Positions 26,623 to 35,960 are shown, counted from the stretch's first letter. The stretch: 64,000 nucleotides of DNA from Leptodesmis sichuanensis A121 (GCF_021379005.1 NZ_CP075171.1:1798001-1862000), one strand, 5' to 3'. Program-made: numbers and translations. The notes: generated by a model not told the origin, from the sequence alone.

Positions 26623-28626
26623 TCACTCTTCACTCTTCACTCCTTCCGTCGCTAACCAGGCTCGCAGAACTTCTGCAACCGTCCATGCCTGGGCGAAGCA
26701 GCCTCTGGGAGTCATGGGGGCATCGCCATCAAAAATTTCACTGCAACTGCCAACTCCATGAGCATATAGGTGGTTGATCATGGGTTCCAGAAATTCCCGT
26801 GCTCTGGCTGGATTGTTGTACACTCGCAGATGTGCTAAGACGAACGGCCCCAGAAGCCAGCCCCAGACGGTTCCCTGGTGGTAGGCTGCGTCGCGCTGAC
26901 GGGGTGTACCGATGTAACAGCCCTGATATTGTGGATCGTCAGGGGTGAGGGAGCGTAATCCGTAGGAGGTTAATAGAGCCTGAGCACAGATATCAACGAC
27001 GCTGCGTTGTTGGGCAGGGGGCAAAGGGCTTTCGGGCAGGGAAACGGCTAAGATCTGGTTGGGGCGCAGGGAGGCATCGTCTCCCTGGGGACCGTCCAGT
27101 ACGTCGTAGCAGTAGCCTAAGCCTGGATTCCAGAAGCGACTGAAACGGGCCTGGGCACGATCGGCGATCGCTTCGTATTCCTGGTGGGGTTTGCCAATGC
27201 GTCGAGCCAGTTTGGCCATAGTTCGCAGGGCATTGTACCAGAGGGCATTCACTTCAACGGGTTTGCCAATCCGGGGAGTAACGACCCAATCATTGATTTT
27301 GGCATCCATCCAGGTGAGTTGCACACCTTGTTCTCCGGCATACAGCAACCCATCGGCAGAGTCGAGGTGGATATTAAATCGGGTGCCCCGACAGTGCCAA
27401 TCTACAATTTCAGCCAGCATGGGATACAGTTCGCGGATCAGATCGTCGTCTTCTGTGGCGGCGTAGTAGGCCCGTAAGGCTTCAAAGTACCAGAGGGTGG
27501 CATCCACGGTGTTGTATTCGGGAATTTCGCCTGCATCGGGAAACCGATTGGGAATCATGCCCTGGTCAGTGTAATAGGCAAAAACACGGAGAATAGAGCG
27601 GGCAATTTCAGGCCGACCTGTGGTGAGGGTGAGTCCGGGCAGGCTGATCATGGTATCGCGGCCCCAATCGCTGAACCAGGGGTATCCAGCAAGGATGGTT
27701 TTGCCGTTTGGCTCTTGCGGTGAGGCACGATTGACGATGAATTGGTCGGCAGCCAGCACTAACTGACTGACAAATTCTGGTGCTTCTTTCAGTTCGATCG
27801 GGCGACTGGAGCGCCATAATCCCAGTAATTTTTGCTCATAGATACGACGGTTTTTCAGCATCGCTTCCCCATTCAGGTCAGGGCTGGGTTCTGTGCTGGC
27901 GACAATGGTGAGGGATTCTCCAACTTCTAGGAGAGCTTGAAAGGTGGCGGCATGGAGGTGATCATCCCGATCGCTCAATCCTCGCTCTCGTTCGGCAGTC
28001 AGGTTAAAGCCGTAGTACCAATCGTGTCCGGGGGTAAAGTCGGCGCGATCGCTGAGCAGCGTCATGGGCACTGCCTCCGGAAAGGCAGAGACACAAATTC
28101 CTCGTTGTAATGGCACAATCGTCATCTGCCAGCCCTGGCCCTGGGTGCGACTGTGGTAATCCCGGTAATTCACAAGTGCTTTTAGGGTCAGGTGTAAGGG
28201 TTTTGTGGCTCGCAGGAGTTGATAGTGAATGTAGGTCGTGTTCGCTCCGGGTTGCATCCAGATGCGTTTTTCCAAGAGCGCATCAGCACAGGCATAACGC
28301 CAGACGGGAATGGAATTCTGCAAGGCAAAGCGTTCGATGTGACGATAACCGTGGGGGCCAACGGAACCATCGGCCCAGCGATTGGTGTGGAGGGGATAGT
28401 AGCGATCGCCATACAACACGGTGTCGTCCAGTTTTGCCAGCATCAGGGTGCGACCCAGGGGGGGTTTCAAGGCGGCGACTAATAAGCCGTGATAACAGCG
28501 GGTCAGTATTCCGGCTACTGTGCCTGCTGCATACCCGCCGATGCTATTGGTCACCAACCACTCGCGGGATTCAGCGACCTCCAGTTGCCCACACACTTCC
28601 CGCCCAAAATTAATTCCCATTGCCAT
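26623..28626 (-). CDS. Glycogen debranching enzyme (amylo-alpha-1,6-glucosidase)
   Basis: 667 residues from the ATG at 28626; the frame begins with a TTG 11 codons earlier. The N-terminal domain is recognisable from REWLVTNSIGGYAAGTVAGILTRCYHGLLVAAL, the GDE N-terminal signature. The C-terminal (alpha/alpha)6 barrel has YPWFSDWGRDTMISLPGLTL near residue 325, FPDAGEIPEYNTVDATLWYFEAL and the catalytic-region PRQRDAAYHQGTVWGWLLGPF. The family hydrolyses alpha-1,6 branch points and, with glycogen synthase (glgA at 50 kb), belongs to glycogen turnover. The start beginning MAMGINFGREVCGQLEV fits homologues. Confidence 0.92.
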   Translation of the reverse strand: MAMGINFGREVCGQLEVAESREWLVTNSIGGYAAGTVAGILTRCYHGLLVAALKPPLGRTLMLAKLDDTVLYGDRYYPLHTNRWADGSVGPHGYRHIERFALQNSIPVWRYACADALLEKRIWMQPGANTTYIHYQLLRATKPLHLTLKALVNYRDYHSRTQGQGWQMTIVPLQRGICVSAFPEAVPMTLLSDRADFTPGHDWYYGFNLTAERERGLSDRDDHLHAATFQALLEVGESLTIVASTEPSPDLNGEAMLKNRRIYEQKLLGLWRSSRPIELKEAPEFVSQLVLAADQFIVNRASPQEPNGKTILAGYPWFSDWGRDTMISLPGLTLTTGRPEIARSILRVFAYYTDQGMIPNRFPDAGEIPEYNTVDATLWYFEALRAYYAATEDDDLIRELYPMLAEIVDWHCRGTRFNIHLDSADGLLYAGEQGVQLTWMDAKINDWVVTPRIGKPVEVNALWYNALRTMAKLARRIGKPHQEYEAIADRAQARFSRFWNPGLGYCYDVLDGPQGDDASLRPNQILAVSLPESPLPPAQQRSVVDICAQALLTSYGLRSLTPDDPQYQGCYIGTPRQRDAAYHQGTVWGWLLGPFVLAHLRVYNNPARAREFLEPMINHLYAHGVGSCSEIFDGDAPMTPRGCFAQAWTVAEVLRAWLATEGVKSEE

Positions 28627-28704
28627 AGTGTTCTCGTTTCTGCTTGCCTCAGCCCTCAACCGCCCATCCTAAACCATGCACCTCGTTTGGTGTACAGCGA
28701 TCCT

Positions 28705-29007
28705 TTAATGAACGATCGGATACAGCATGGCTTTCACAGGTTCTCCACCCTGGAGATGGCGCTTGACGATCGCGGGGACTTCTTCTGGACACACCCGCCA
28801 ATACCATACATCGTCTGGCAACACCCGTACCATTGGCCCGTTGCCGCATTGCCCCATACAGGGACTGGCTATGACCATGACATCGGGAACAGGATTGGCT
28901 CGAAAGGCTTGCAGGACTCTGGCTGCCCCCTGACGGGAACAGGTGCGACTTTGACAGATCCACACAGAGCGTGAGTTGGTTTCTGCAGAGGAAGAGGAGT
29001 GGGACAC
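28705..29007 (-). CDS. Thioredoxin-like [2Fe-2S] ferredoxin
   Basis: 100 codons. Four cysteines, Cys18, Cys23, Cys50 and Cys54 (CQSRTC and CMGQC), fit the thioredoxin-fold [2Fe-2S] cluster pattern found in small ferredoxins and NuoE/HoxE-type subunits. The PCMGQCGNGPMVRVLPDDVWYWRVCPEEVPAIVKRHL block is typical of cyanobacterial (2Fe-2S) ferredoxin domain proteins. Electron partners are unknown. It lies 78 bp upstream of the debranching gene on the same strand, so it could share its transcript. Confidence 0.85.
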   Translation of the reverse strand: MSHSSSSAETNSRSVWICQSRTCSRQGAARVLQAFRANPVPDVMVIASPCMGQCGNGPMVRVLPDDVWYWRVCPEEVPAIVKRHLQGGEPVKAMLYPIVH

Positions 29008-29008
29008 G

Positions 29009-29100
29009 ATTTTGGGAAGTGGGAGATTGGGGATCGGGGATTGGGGATCGGGGATTAGGAATTGGAGGTTGGGGATCGGGTGGTGGGAATGGGAAGGGAA
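29009..29100. repeat. G-rich low-complexity filler
   Basis: Repeated GGGGATCGGGGATT units, imperfect 7-15-bp periodicity. See the filler at 26066-26216. Confidence 0.6.
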
Positions 29101-29215
29101 ATGGCGGTAATTTTATTAGGTGGGGTAGCTGGCGATCGCAGTTCGATCTGGATTACGGAAATCGTTGGATTGCTTTTGAAGATAGACCACTGTTGCTTGA
29201 TAAAAGGCCCATTCT

Positions 29216-29677
29216 ATGAATTATCGGGTATCTGAACGAGTTGGAGCATTTATCATTCGTAAGAATGACAGCAGCAGTCTTTACGAATTATTGCTGTTTA
29301 AACATGTGGATTATGCACAGGTGCCGCTCCAGATTCCTGGTGGAGGAGTGGATCCGGGAGAAAGTCTGGAAGCCGCATTGCATCGGGAAATTTATGAGGA
29401 AAGTGGACTGCTTAATTTGCCCATTATCCGCAAGCTAGGTGCTTTAGACCGCTGCTGGCTGGATACCAAAAATACGGCTCGTCGGCATTATTTTCTGCTA
29501 GAAGCACCCCCTGGCACCCGCGATCGCTGGGAACATATCGTGCATGGCGCGGGTGCAGATTCAGGATTACGGTTTGCTTACTTCTGGCATCGCCCAACCA
29601 GGGAGTTCACGTTAACGGGGGGCTGTGCTTCGTTTCTCAATCCGTTTCATCTGCCGGAGTTGTATGAAGCTCCTTAA
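29216..29677 (+). CDS. Nudix hydrolase
   Basis: 153 codons. The Nudix box is complete and exact: GGVDPGESLEAALHREIYEESGL (GX5EX7REUXEEXGU), near residues 42-65. Nudix enzymes cleave nucleoside diphosphate-linked substrates with Mg2+ bound by the Glu cluster. Substrate cannot be told from sequence; the short flanking domains (VGAFIIRKNDSSSLYELLLFK and YFWHRPTREFTLTGG) resemble bacterial (di)nucleotide hydrolases. It is convergent with the lysine-tailed HEAT-like gene at its 3' side (35 bp apart). Confidence 0.9.
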   Translation: MNYRVSERVGAFIIRKNDSSSLYELLLFKHVDYAQVPLQIPGGGVDPGESLEAALHREIYEESGLLNLPIIRKLGALDRCWLDTKNTARRHYFLLEAPPGTRDRWEHIVHGAGADSGLRFAYFWHRPTREFTLTGGCASFLNPFHLPELYEAP

Positions 29678-29711
29678 CAGGATTTTGGATTGTAGAACGT
29701 TGTATATTCGA

Positions 29712-30554
29712 TCATTTCTTTTTCTTCTTTTTCTGACTGGCTTTCTTCTGACGGTTTTTTTTCTGGCTGATTTTGGTTGCAGGCACTGCTTTGCCAAAGC
29801 CTTGAGGGTGCTGCATCTGGGCTTCGTATAGATCCAACATTTTCTTAACATCTGTCAGGTATGCAGGCACTTTGGGCTTCAATTCATCCGGTGAAAAGTC
29901 GGTTTCTTGCTTTAAGCCCAGGTCGATTTGAACCGAGGGCCAACTGCCAACCATAAATTCGTCTACTCGTTCTGCGGCAAAGGCTTTTTCGATCGCTGGG
30001 GCGGCTTCTGTTGCTTTTAAGTCAATCAGGTTAGCAATCAGGCTTGTGTTTAACGCAATATCATTCTCCTCAAAGGCTTCTAACTGCTGCATCAGAGGGG
30101 CAACGCAGGCATCCCGACTCTCAGGATGGGTGATGGCGATTTCCTTGAGACAATCTACGGCTGTATTGCGAGCAGAATCATCCTGGGATGGATCGCGGAT
30201 CAGGTCTGCCAAAACAGGAATAGCAGCCGGGCCAATCATACTGTAAACGCGGGGGAGTTCTTCCCAAATCCAATCGATGTCTTTATTGAAAATTGTCGTT
30301 AGGGGCACGATCGCAGCCTCTGCTTTTAATTGCCCCAGTGCCCGCCATGCATGGATGGGTGCCCATACTTCGAGGCGATCGCTATCCATTTCATCAAAGG
30401 TGCGATCGATGGCCATGCGGATCAGTTCTGGGATGTCTTCTGGTTGCAATCCCACTTCGGTTGGATAGTCCGGCCAGTTGTCCCAATCCATTTGGCAGCA
30501 GTCGCCGAACGTCAGTAGTTTAGCAACATTTCCGGTGTAACTTGCAGTACTCAT
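29712..30554 (-). CDS. HEAT-like repeat protein with poly-lysine tail
   Basis: 280 codons. The N-terminal 50 residues (LLTFGDCCQMDWDNWPDYPTEVGL) precede paired helices typical of HEAT/DUF1186-like scaffolds: WAPIHAWRALGQLKAEAAIVPL, VYSMIGPAAIPVLADLIRDP, NTAVDCLKEIAITHPESRD and NLIDLKATEAAPAIEKAFAA. I recall DUF1186 proteins starting similarly but am unsure. The last 20 residues are almost all Lys, Gln and Ser (ISQKKNRQKKASQKKKKKK), a basic tail likely to bind nucleic acid or acidic lipids. Function unknown. Confidence 0.8.
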   Translation of the reverse strand: MSTASYTGNVAKLLTFGDCCQMDWDNWPDYPTEVGLQPEDIPELIRMAIDRTFDEMDSDRLEVWAPIHAWRALGQLKAEAAIVPLTTIFNKDIDWIWEELPRVYSMIGPAAIPVLADLIRDPSQDDSARNTAVDCLKEIAITHPESRDACVAPLMQQLEAFEENDIALNTSLIANLIDLKATEAAPAIEKAFAAERVDEFMVGSWPSVQIDLGLKQETDFSPDELKPKVPAYLTDVKKMLDLYEAQMQHPQGFGKAVPATKISQKKNRQKKASQKKKKKK

Positions 30555-30867
30555 AGAACCCAGTAGAAGTTGAATATTACTATTCTATGGCAGCTTTATC
30601 TGCATTGACGGCTGATGCCGTGATGTTATTGTTTAACCTGGTCGTTAGCAAACACTTTTTTGATGCAGAGGCTGATGAGAAATCGATCCTGTTTTAGGGT
30701 TTCTTCTGATTTCATTCCTATTCTATGCCCCAATTCCTGAATAGTATACTCCGCCTCTTGATCGTCGAATTTAGGCTTTGAACGAGCGCCAAAGGTTACT
30801 ATGAATAAGGGTAGGTTTCTTAGGAGAGCTTGATTGGATTAAACTGCCTACCCGATTGCCCTCACTC
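30555..30867. other. 313-bp divergent intergenic region
   Basis: Between the HEAT-like gene and the protein kinase gene. No repeat, RNA gene or clear promoter was recognised. Confidence 0.4.
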
Positions 30868-32262
30868 ATGTTGCAACCCGAACAAATTCTTGAGCAGCGC
30901 TACCAACTGAAACAGAAGCTGAGTCAGGCTCCTGGACGACAAACCTGGTTGGCGGAAGATATTTCCCTGCAACCCACAGAGCTTGTGGTGATCAAGCTGC
31001 TGGCTTTTGGAGCGGGAACAACCCAATGGGAAGATTTGAAATTGTTTGAACGAGAAGCTCAGGTTCTGCGGCAACTGAACCATCCTCAGATTCCAAAATA
31101 TCGGGAGTCTTTTTCGATCGCAGAACCGCAGCACTGGTTTGGGCTGGTGCAGGATTATATTCCTGGTCAGTCCCTGAAGCAGTTGTTGGATCAGGGAAAA
31201 CATTTTACAGAACGGCAGGTTTTGCAAATTGCTGTGAATCTGCTGCATTTGCTGATTTACTTACATGAGTTGAGTCCGCCTGTATTACATCGGGATATTA
31301 AGCCCAGTAATCTGATTTGGGGAAAGGATAACTTCATTTATCTGGTGGATTTTGGTGCCGTCCAGAATCGAGCAGCCAGGGAAGGAGCCACGTTTACGGT
31401 GGTCGGTACTTATGGATATGCACCCCTGGAACAGTTTGGGGGACGGGCGGTTCCTGCTTCCGATTTGTACGGTCTGGGGGCAACGCTGATTCATTTGCTT
31501 ACAGGTGTATGTCCTGCAGAATTGCCACAAAAAGATTTAAGGATTCAATTTGCCGATCGCGTCAGCCTCAGTCCATCCTTTGTCCGCTGGATTGAAAAGC
31601 TGGTAGAACCGGATGTCACCAAACGGTTTCAAACCGCTCGACAGGCATTGGAGGCTCTGCGATCGCCCACTGCAGAACTGTCTAAAGCCAATCAAAAGGC
31701 ACTGACTGCAGGAGAGGCGCAATCGCTTAAAAGAACACTGGCTGAAAAAGAACTGCGATCGCTCCAACCTCCCCTGGATACGCGACTGGAAGTGTATCAA
31801 ACGCCGGACGAACTGACTATCAAAATACCAGGCAGTAGCTCCTGGGAATTGTTGTTACTGTTGCCACCGCTGGGGATTGTGCTGGTTGCCCTGGGACAAG
31901 TTCTTCCCTTTCCATCTGCCCTCACGGTTGATCTGGGAATGCTGGTACTGTTTCTGGGAATCGCTGGATCGGTGGTTAGTCTCACCTATTGGAAGTTTCT
32001 ACCAACCATTGTTCACTTCGATCGACAGCAATTTTCCATCTCTAAACAGCTATTTGGTCGGAAAGTTTCTCTAGTGAGCGGCTCGACAACCACGATACAG
32101 GAGATCACTTCCACCCAAAAAACCTTTCACAGTGGTAGCAATGCTCAAGCTGAATGGATCGTGATGCTATCGGATCCCTCTGGAGCAGAGTTTTTTGGCA
32201 GGGGATTAAGTCAGGAAGAGTGTGGCTGGTTAGTAGAGGTAATTCAGCAATGGCTGGATTAG
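30868..32262 (+). CDS. Ser/Thr protein kinase with C-terminal membrane domain
   Basis: 464 residues from the ATG at 30868; an in-frame TTG lies four codons upstream. The kinase domain covers about residues 10-270: catalytic Lys in VVIKLLAF, HRDIKPSNLIW (catalytic loop, Asp and Asn), DFGAVQ and the activation end GTYGYAPLEQFGG with ASDLYGLGATLIHLLTG. Hanks-type features are therefore complete. After a linker there are two hydrophobic helices (WELLLLLPPLGIVLVALGQVL and LTVDLGMLVLFLGIAGSVVSLTYW) and a C-terminal soluble part. Substrates are unknown. A PsiE-like gene follows after 108 bp. Confidence 0.9.
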   Translation: MLQPEQILEQRYQLKQKLSQAPGRQTWLAEDISLQPTELVVIKLLAFGAGTTQWEDLKLFEREAQVLRQLNHPQIPKYRESFSIAEPQHWFGLVQDYIPGQSLKQLLDQGKHFTERQVLQIAVNLLHLLIYLHELSPPVLHRDIKPSNLIWGKDNFIYLVDFGAVQNRAAREGATFTVVGTYGYAPLEQFGGRAVPASDLYGLGATLIHLLTGVCPAELPQKDLRIQFADRVSLSPSFVRWIEKLVEPDVTKRFQTARQALEALRSPTAELSKANQKALTAGEAQSLKRTLAEKELRSLQPPLDTRLEVYQTPDELTIKIPGSSSWELLLLLPPLGIVLVALGQVLPFPSALTVDLGMLVLFLGIAGSVVSLTYWKFLPTIVHFDRQQFSISKQLFGRKVSLVSGSTTTIQEITSTQKTFHSGSNAQAEWIVMLSDPSGAEFFGRGLSQEECGWLVEVIQQWLD

Positions 32263-32370
32263 TTAACCTTCCCAATTCTATTCATAAACTATCTCAATAG
32301 GTTGGCTGTCTACCTATAAGCGTATCTAAAGGTAAGCTAGACAGTACCCATTTATCTGAAGCAAACATTT

Positions 32371-32940
32371 ATGAGAGTACCCAGAGAGACTGTGCCTGCC
32401 GAACGCGTGGGAGTCTGGTTAGAACGGGTTGTGAACGCGCTGGAAATTGTGCAAGACCTGATTGTGATTTCCCTCTGCATTGGTCTGTTTAGCTTCATGG
32501 TATTGCAGTTACGGGAAATGTTTCTCTCCCTGTTGCCCCCCCTGGATTTTCAGGTTGTGACGGCGGATATTCTGTTCTTGCTGATCCTGGTAGAGTTGTT
32601 CCGGCTCCTGATTATCTATCTCCAGGAGCAGCGGGTGTCGATCGGGGTGGCGGTAGAAGTCTCGATCGTGTCTGTGCTGCGAGAAATTATTGTGCGGGGA
32701 GTGCTGGAAGCGCCCTGGACACAAATTCTATCGGCCTGTGCGCTGTTAATTGTCCTGGGTGCGCTGTTAGTGGTGCGGGTCTGGTTGCCTCCCACTTTTG
32801 AAGGAATTGATCCAGAAAAACGGTTGTCAATGCGGCGTAAACTAGAACGAGAACTCCGCAACCACGAAACCTCTGAGATATCACCACGAGTGATCGAAAC
32901 GGTCAATTCCTCAAATTCTTCCTCCCGGCATGAGTCCTGA
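32371..32940 (+). CDS. PsiE-like membrane protein
   Basis: 189 codons. Four hydrophobic helices (ALEIVQDLIVISLCIGLFSFMVL, VVTADILFLLILVELFRLLIIYL, a short amphipathic section, and ILSACALLIVLGALLVVRVWLPP) match the phosphate-starvation-inducible PsiE family (COG3431). The last 40 residues are charged and Ser/Asn-rich and probably cytoplasmic. The role of PsiE proteins is not known; the name comes from Escherichia coli expression. It ends 41 bp before the flavodiiron gene. Confidence 0.8.
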   Translation: MRVPRETVPAERVGVWLERVVNALEIVQDLIVISLCIGLFSFMVLQLREMFLSLLPPLDFQVVTADILFLLILVELFRLLIIYLQEQRVSIGVAVEVSIVSVLREIIVRGVLEAPWTQILSACALLIVLGALLVVRVWLPPTFEGIDPEKRLSMRRKLERELRNHETSEISPRVIETVNSSNSSSRHES

Positions 32941-32981
32941 CGGGATTCTCTCTCCTGTTCTCCTTTGCTAATCCTGAACGT

Positions 32982-34769
32982 ATGGCTGACATGAAACCCC
33001 GTGACGTACAAGTTGTCGAAATTGGTGCTGGAACGATTGCCCTGCGATCGCGCACCTGGGATCGCCTCAAGTTTGAAGTGGAATACGGACGGCAAAAAGG
33101 TACCACTGCCAACTCCTACCTGATCCAGGCTCAGGAAACGGCTTTAATTGACCCACCTGGGGAGTCTTTCACCAGCCTGTTTCTGGATGAGTTGGAACAT
33201 CATCTGTACTTCCAACGCCTGAATTACCTCATTCTTAGTCACGTTAATCCCAACCGATTAGCGACTCTAAAACGGTTATTAGAACTGGCTCCCTACGCCA
33301 CAGTGATTTGTTCTAAACCGGGAGCAAATACGCTGCGATCGGTATTTGCCAATCAGCCCTTGAATTTGCCATCCCCCAGGGAAGACGAGGCTCAAGATCT
33401 GGGGATTGACTATGGTTCTGATCGCACGCTAAAGGTACACATCATCCGGGATGATGAGTCTCTGGATCTGGGGAATGGTCACGAGTTACAGTTTCGCTTT
33501 GTGCCCACCCCCCGTCACCCAGATGCGATCGTCACTTACGATCCAGCCACTCGCATTCTCTATACCGATAAGTTGTTTGGTACCCATGTTTGTGATGATG
33601 CCGCCTTTGATGAACACCGCAAGGCACTGGAGGAAGACCGTCGTTATTACTTTGACTGTCTCCACGCGGCCCAGGCTCCTCAGGTAGAAGCCGCCTTAGA
33701 CAAATTAGAAGCTTTTCCCGCTAAAATTTACGCACCCGGTCATGGCCCGATCGTGCGCCATAGTTTGAGCTTATTAACCCTGGATTACCGTCGCTGGTGT
33801 CAGCAGCAGCAAAGTCAGGATTTCAGTGTGGCCATGCTGTACACCTCCGCTTATGGGAATACGGCAACCTTAGCCAAGGCGATCGCGAAAGGCATCACTC
33901 AAGCTGGGGTTGCCGTGCGATCGATTAATTGCGAATTTGCAGAACCAGACGAAATTACGGAAGCGGTGCAAGTGTGCGATGGCTTTATCATTGGCTCTCC
34001 CACCCTGGCTGGTCATCCTCCGACCCAGATTCAAACTGCCTTGGGAATTGTTTTATCAACGGCTGCAAAGACGAAGGTTGCCGGGGTGTTTGGCTCTTAC
34101 GGTTGGAGTGGGGAAGCCGTTGACTTGATTGAAAGTAAGTTACAGGATGCTGGCTATCCGCTGGGGTTCTCCACCATTCGGACGAAATTCACACCCACAG
34201 CAGAAGTTTTGCAACAGTGTGAAGCGGCTGGAGCAGAATTTGCCCGGACACTGAGTAAATCCCGGAAAGTGCGTATTCCCCGACAGGCGGCAGATGCTCA
34301 AACCGATCGCACGGGGCAGGCGGTAGGACGGGTAACAGGTTCCCTCTGTGTGGTGACTGCGAAGCATGGTGGCAAAGACCTGGGATTTCTTACCTCCTGG
34401 GTGTCTCAGGCTGCTTTTAACCCTCCGGCAATCACTCTGGCAATTTCCAAGGAGCAGATTGGTGGTTATCTGGCTTATCCCGGCGAATCTTTTGTTCTGA
34501 ACATCTTAAAAGAGGGCCGCAACCTGCGCCGTTATTTCCAGAGAACGCCTGTCCCCGGAGAGGATCCCTTTGTGAATGTGGCTACTCAACCTGCTACCAA
34601 TGGCTGTCTGGTACTGCTGGATGCTCTGGCTTACCTGGAGTGTACGGTACACGATCGGATGGACTGCGGTGACCATTACCTGCTGTATGGATTAGTCGAA
34701 AACGGTAAAGTGTTGGAAGCAACTGGAGTTACTGCTGTCAGCCACCGAAAGTCGGGAGCGCAGCACTAG
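32982..34769 (+). CDS. Class C flavodiiron protein, non-canonical diiron site
   Basis: 595 codons, three modules: metallo-beta-lactamase-like (about 30-270), flavodoxin-like with FMN loop MLYTSAYGNTATLAKAI (about 285-425), and flavin reductase (about 445-590, GSLCVVTAKHGGKDLGFLTSWVSQ). These proteins reduce O2 to water with photosynthetic electrons without making superoxide. The first metal motif, HxExDH in canonical enzymes, is HVNPNR here (residues 87-92), and the next ligand His is Arg in PTPRHPD, while YTDKLFG and APGHGP keep Asp and His. This pattern matches FlvA (Flv1/Flv2) partners, which I recall form heteromers with a FlvB subunit; no FlvB lies in the window. Confidence 0.92.
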   Translation: MADMKPRDVQVVEIGAGTIALRSRTWDRLKFEVEYGRQKGTTANSYLIQAQETALIDPPGESFTSLFLDELEHHLYFQRLNYLILSHVNPNRLATLKRLLELAPYATVICSKPGANTLRSVFANQPLNLPSPREDEAQDLGIDYGSDRTLKVHIIRDDESLDLGNGHELQFRFVPTPRHPDAIVTYDPATRILYTDKLFGTHVCDDAAFDEHRKALEEDRRYYFDCLHAAQAPQVEAALDKLEAFPAKIYAPGHGPIVRHSLSLLTLDYRRWCQQQQSQDFSVAMLYTSAYGNTATLAKAIAKGITQAGVAVRSINCEFAEPDEITEAVQVCDGFIIGSPTLAGHPPTQIQTALGIVLSTAAKTKVAGVFGSYGWSGEAVDLIESKLQDAGYPLGFSTIRTKFTPTAEVLQQCEAAGAEFARTLSKSRKVRIPRQAADAQTDRTGQAVGRVTGSLCVVTAKHGGKDLGFLTSWVSQAAFNPPAITLAISKEQIGGYLAYPGESFVLNILKEGRNLRRYFQRTPVPGEDPFVNVATQPATNGCLVLLDALAYLECTVHDRMDCGDHYLLYGLVENGKVLEATGVTAVSHRKSGAQH

Positions 34770-34795
34770 AAAGTGCGGGGAAACGGGTGCATCAG

Positions 34796-34834
34796 AACTC
34801 CCCATCCTTGTCAAAGGGTGGGGAGTTTATTCTT
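34796..34834. terminator. Shared convergent terminator (flavodiiron / K+ channel)
   Basis: 12-bp stem AACTCCCCATCC / GGGTGGGGAGTT with one non-complementary pair, 8-base loop, followed by TATTCTTT. It overlaps the stop codon region of the minus-strand channel gene by a few bases. Confidence 0.65.
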
Positions 34835-35513
34835 TGTGCTGTTGAGTACTGTAGAGACCAACGAGACGAGCAATGAAAATTGCTGGATACATGACTCCGA
34901 CAATTGCTTCCACATTGGCGAAGGCACGGGCGAGCGTACTGATGGGTACAATGTCTCCGTAGCCTGTGGTGGTGAGTGTGGTGAAGCTGAAGTAGATGAG
35001 GTTGGCTTGCTTATTGGCTTCGGACAGCGATCGAAAGGCAGAGGGATCGAAGCTATATACCATGTCATAGAGGTTGGCCCAAAAAAAGCCAATTAATAGA
35101 TAAACGCAAATTCCGCCTTTGATGGTGTCCCCTTTGACGGTTTGGGTGGGAAAAATTTCCTGGAGAATCAGGTAAATTGACAGTCCTAAAAAGTACAAAA
35201 AAATCGCAGCACTGGCAGTGGATAGCAGTTTGTTCAGGCTAAAAGGCAGAGTAAATAACTGGCTAGCGGCTCTGAGGATAAAAAAGAGAACTCCTAATTG
35301 AATGTAATGCCTGAATAGCTGTCTACTGTGTTCAAGCTCTTTAATGACCAGCAGAATGGTGACTAGACAGATGAGAAAGAAGAACAGGATGAGAATGGAG
35401 CCAACAACCCAGTTTTGATCGATAAAGGGATAGAACAACAGCCCCAGAACCAATACAGACAGCAACCGATTGTACTTATTCTCCGCTAGCCTGATCACAT
35501 CGATGCGCGTCAT
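34827..35513 (-). CDS. K+ channel-like membrane protein
   Basis: 228 codons with about six hydrophobic segments. The C-terminal pore region has the K+ selectivity filter TTTGYGD (in YFSFTTLTTTGYGDIVPISTLARAFANVEAIVGVMYPAIFIARLVGL), followed by the inner helix. The upstream helices (NRLLSVLVLGLLFYPFI and so on) do not show the Arg/Lys periodicity of a voltage sensor. K+ or mixed cation selectivity is inferred from the filter. It shares the ATGA overlap (4 bp) with the preceding GGCT-like gene, so the two are co-translated; a functional connection is unknown. Confidence 0.85.
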   Translation of the reverse strand: MTRIDVIRLAENKYNRLLSVLVLGLLFYPFIDQNWVVGSILILFFFLICLVTILLVIKELEHSRQLFRHYIQLGVLFFILRAASQLFTLPFSLNKLLSTASAAIFLYFLGLSIYLILQEIFPTQTVKGDTIKGGICVYLLIGFFWANLYDMVYSFDPSAFRSLSEANKQANLIYFSFTTLTTTGYGDIVPISTLARAFANVEAIVGVMYPAIFIARLVGLYSTQQHKE

Positions 35514-35917
35514 GAGGATGATCGACTGGCTTTGTAAGCGGCCCAGCTCCCGAAGTCGGAGATGTCAGGCCAGTGATACTCTTCTACTAAATGACGGGGG
35601 TAGAGGAAGGCAGTGAGTACTTCGCCATCATCCAGGGTCACGTCACTGGGATACATATGCGGTGGCTCGGCGGCACATAGGGTTTCAAATTGCTCGATCG
35701 TCTGTTCGTAGACTTCACCGGGAATGGAAATTCCTCCTTCGGAAACTTCATAGATGGCAGGATGCCAACCATCGGCGGCAGCATGGAGGCGGTATTTCGG
35801 TTGGGTTTTAGCTTCCCGCACAAAACGAACGAATTGCAAGTTCTTGTGATCGGGTTGTCCCCGCAGGGCAGAACCACAAATGAAGATGCGTTTAAGAGTT
35901 GAATCGGTCTGTTTCAT
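35510..35917 (-). CDS. Gamma-glutamylcyclotransferase-like (AIG2/GGCT fold) protein
   Basis: 135 codons. The start IFICGSALRGQPDHKNLQ resembles the substrate-binding loop of GGCT/AIG2-like and allophanate-hydrolase C-terminal domains (Y/F-x-x-GS-L-R-G). The later SIPGEVYEQTIEQFETLCAAEPPHMYPSDVTLDDGEVLTAFLY part fits the same fold, in which a conserved Glu acts as base; Glu67 in PGEVYE or nearby is a candidate. Function and substrate are inferred only from fold. Its stop overlaps the K+ channel start codon (ATGA). Confidence 0.7.
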   Translation of the reverse strand: MKQTDSTLKRIFICGSALRGQPDHKNLQFVRFVREAKTQPKYRLHAAADGWHPAIYEVSEGGISIPGEVYEQTIEQFETLCAAEPPHMYPSDVTLDDGEVLTAFLYPRHLVEEYHWPDISDFGSWAAYKASRSSS

Positions 35918-35960
35918 TTAGTCTTTGCCTCTTGGTTTGGAGTCAGATAGTGGTTCTCCA

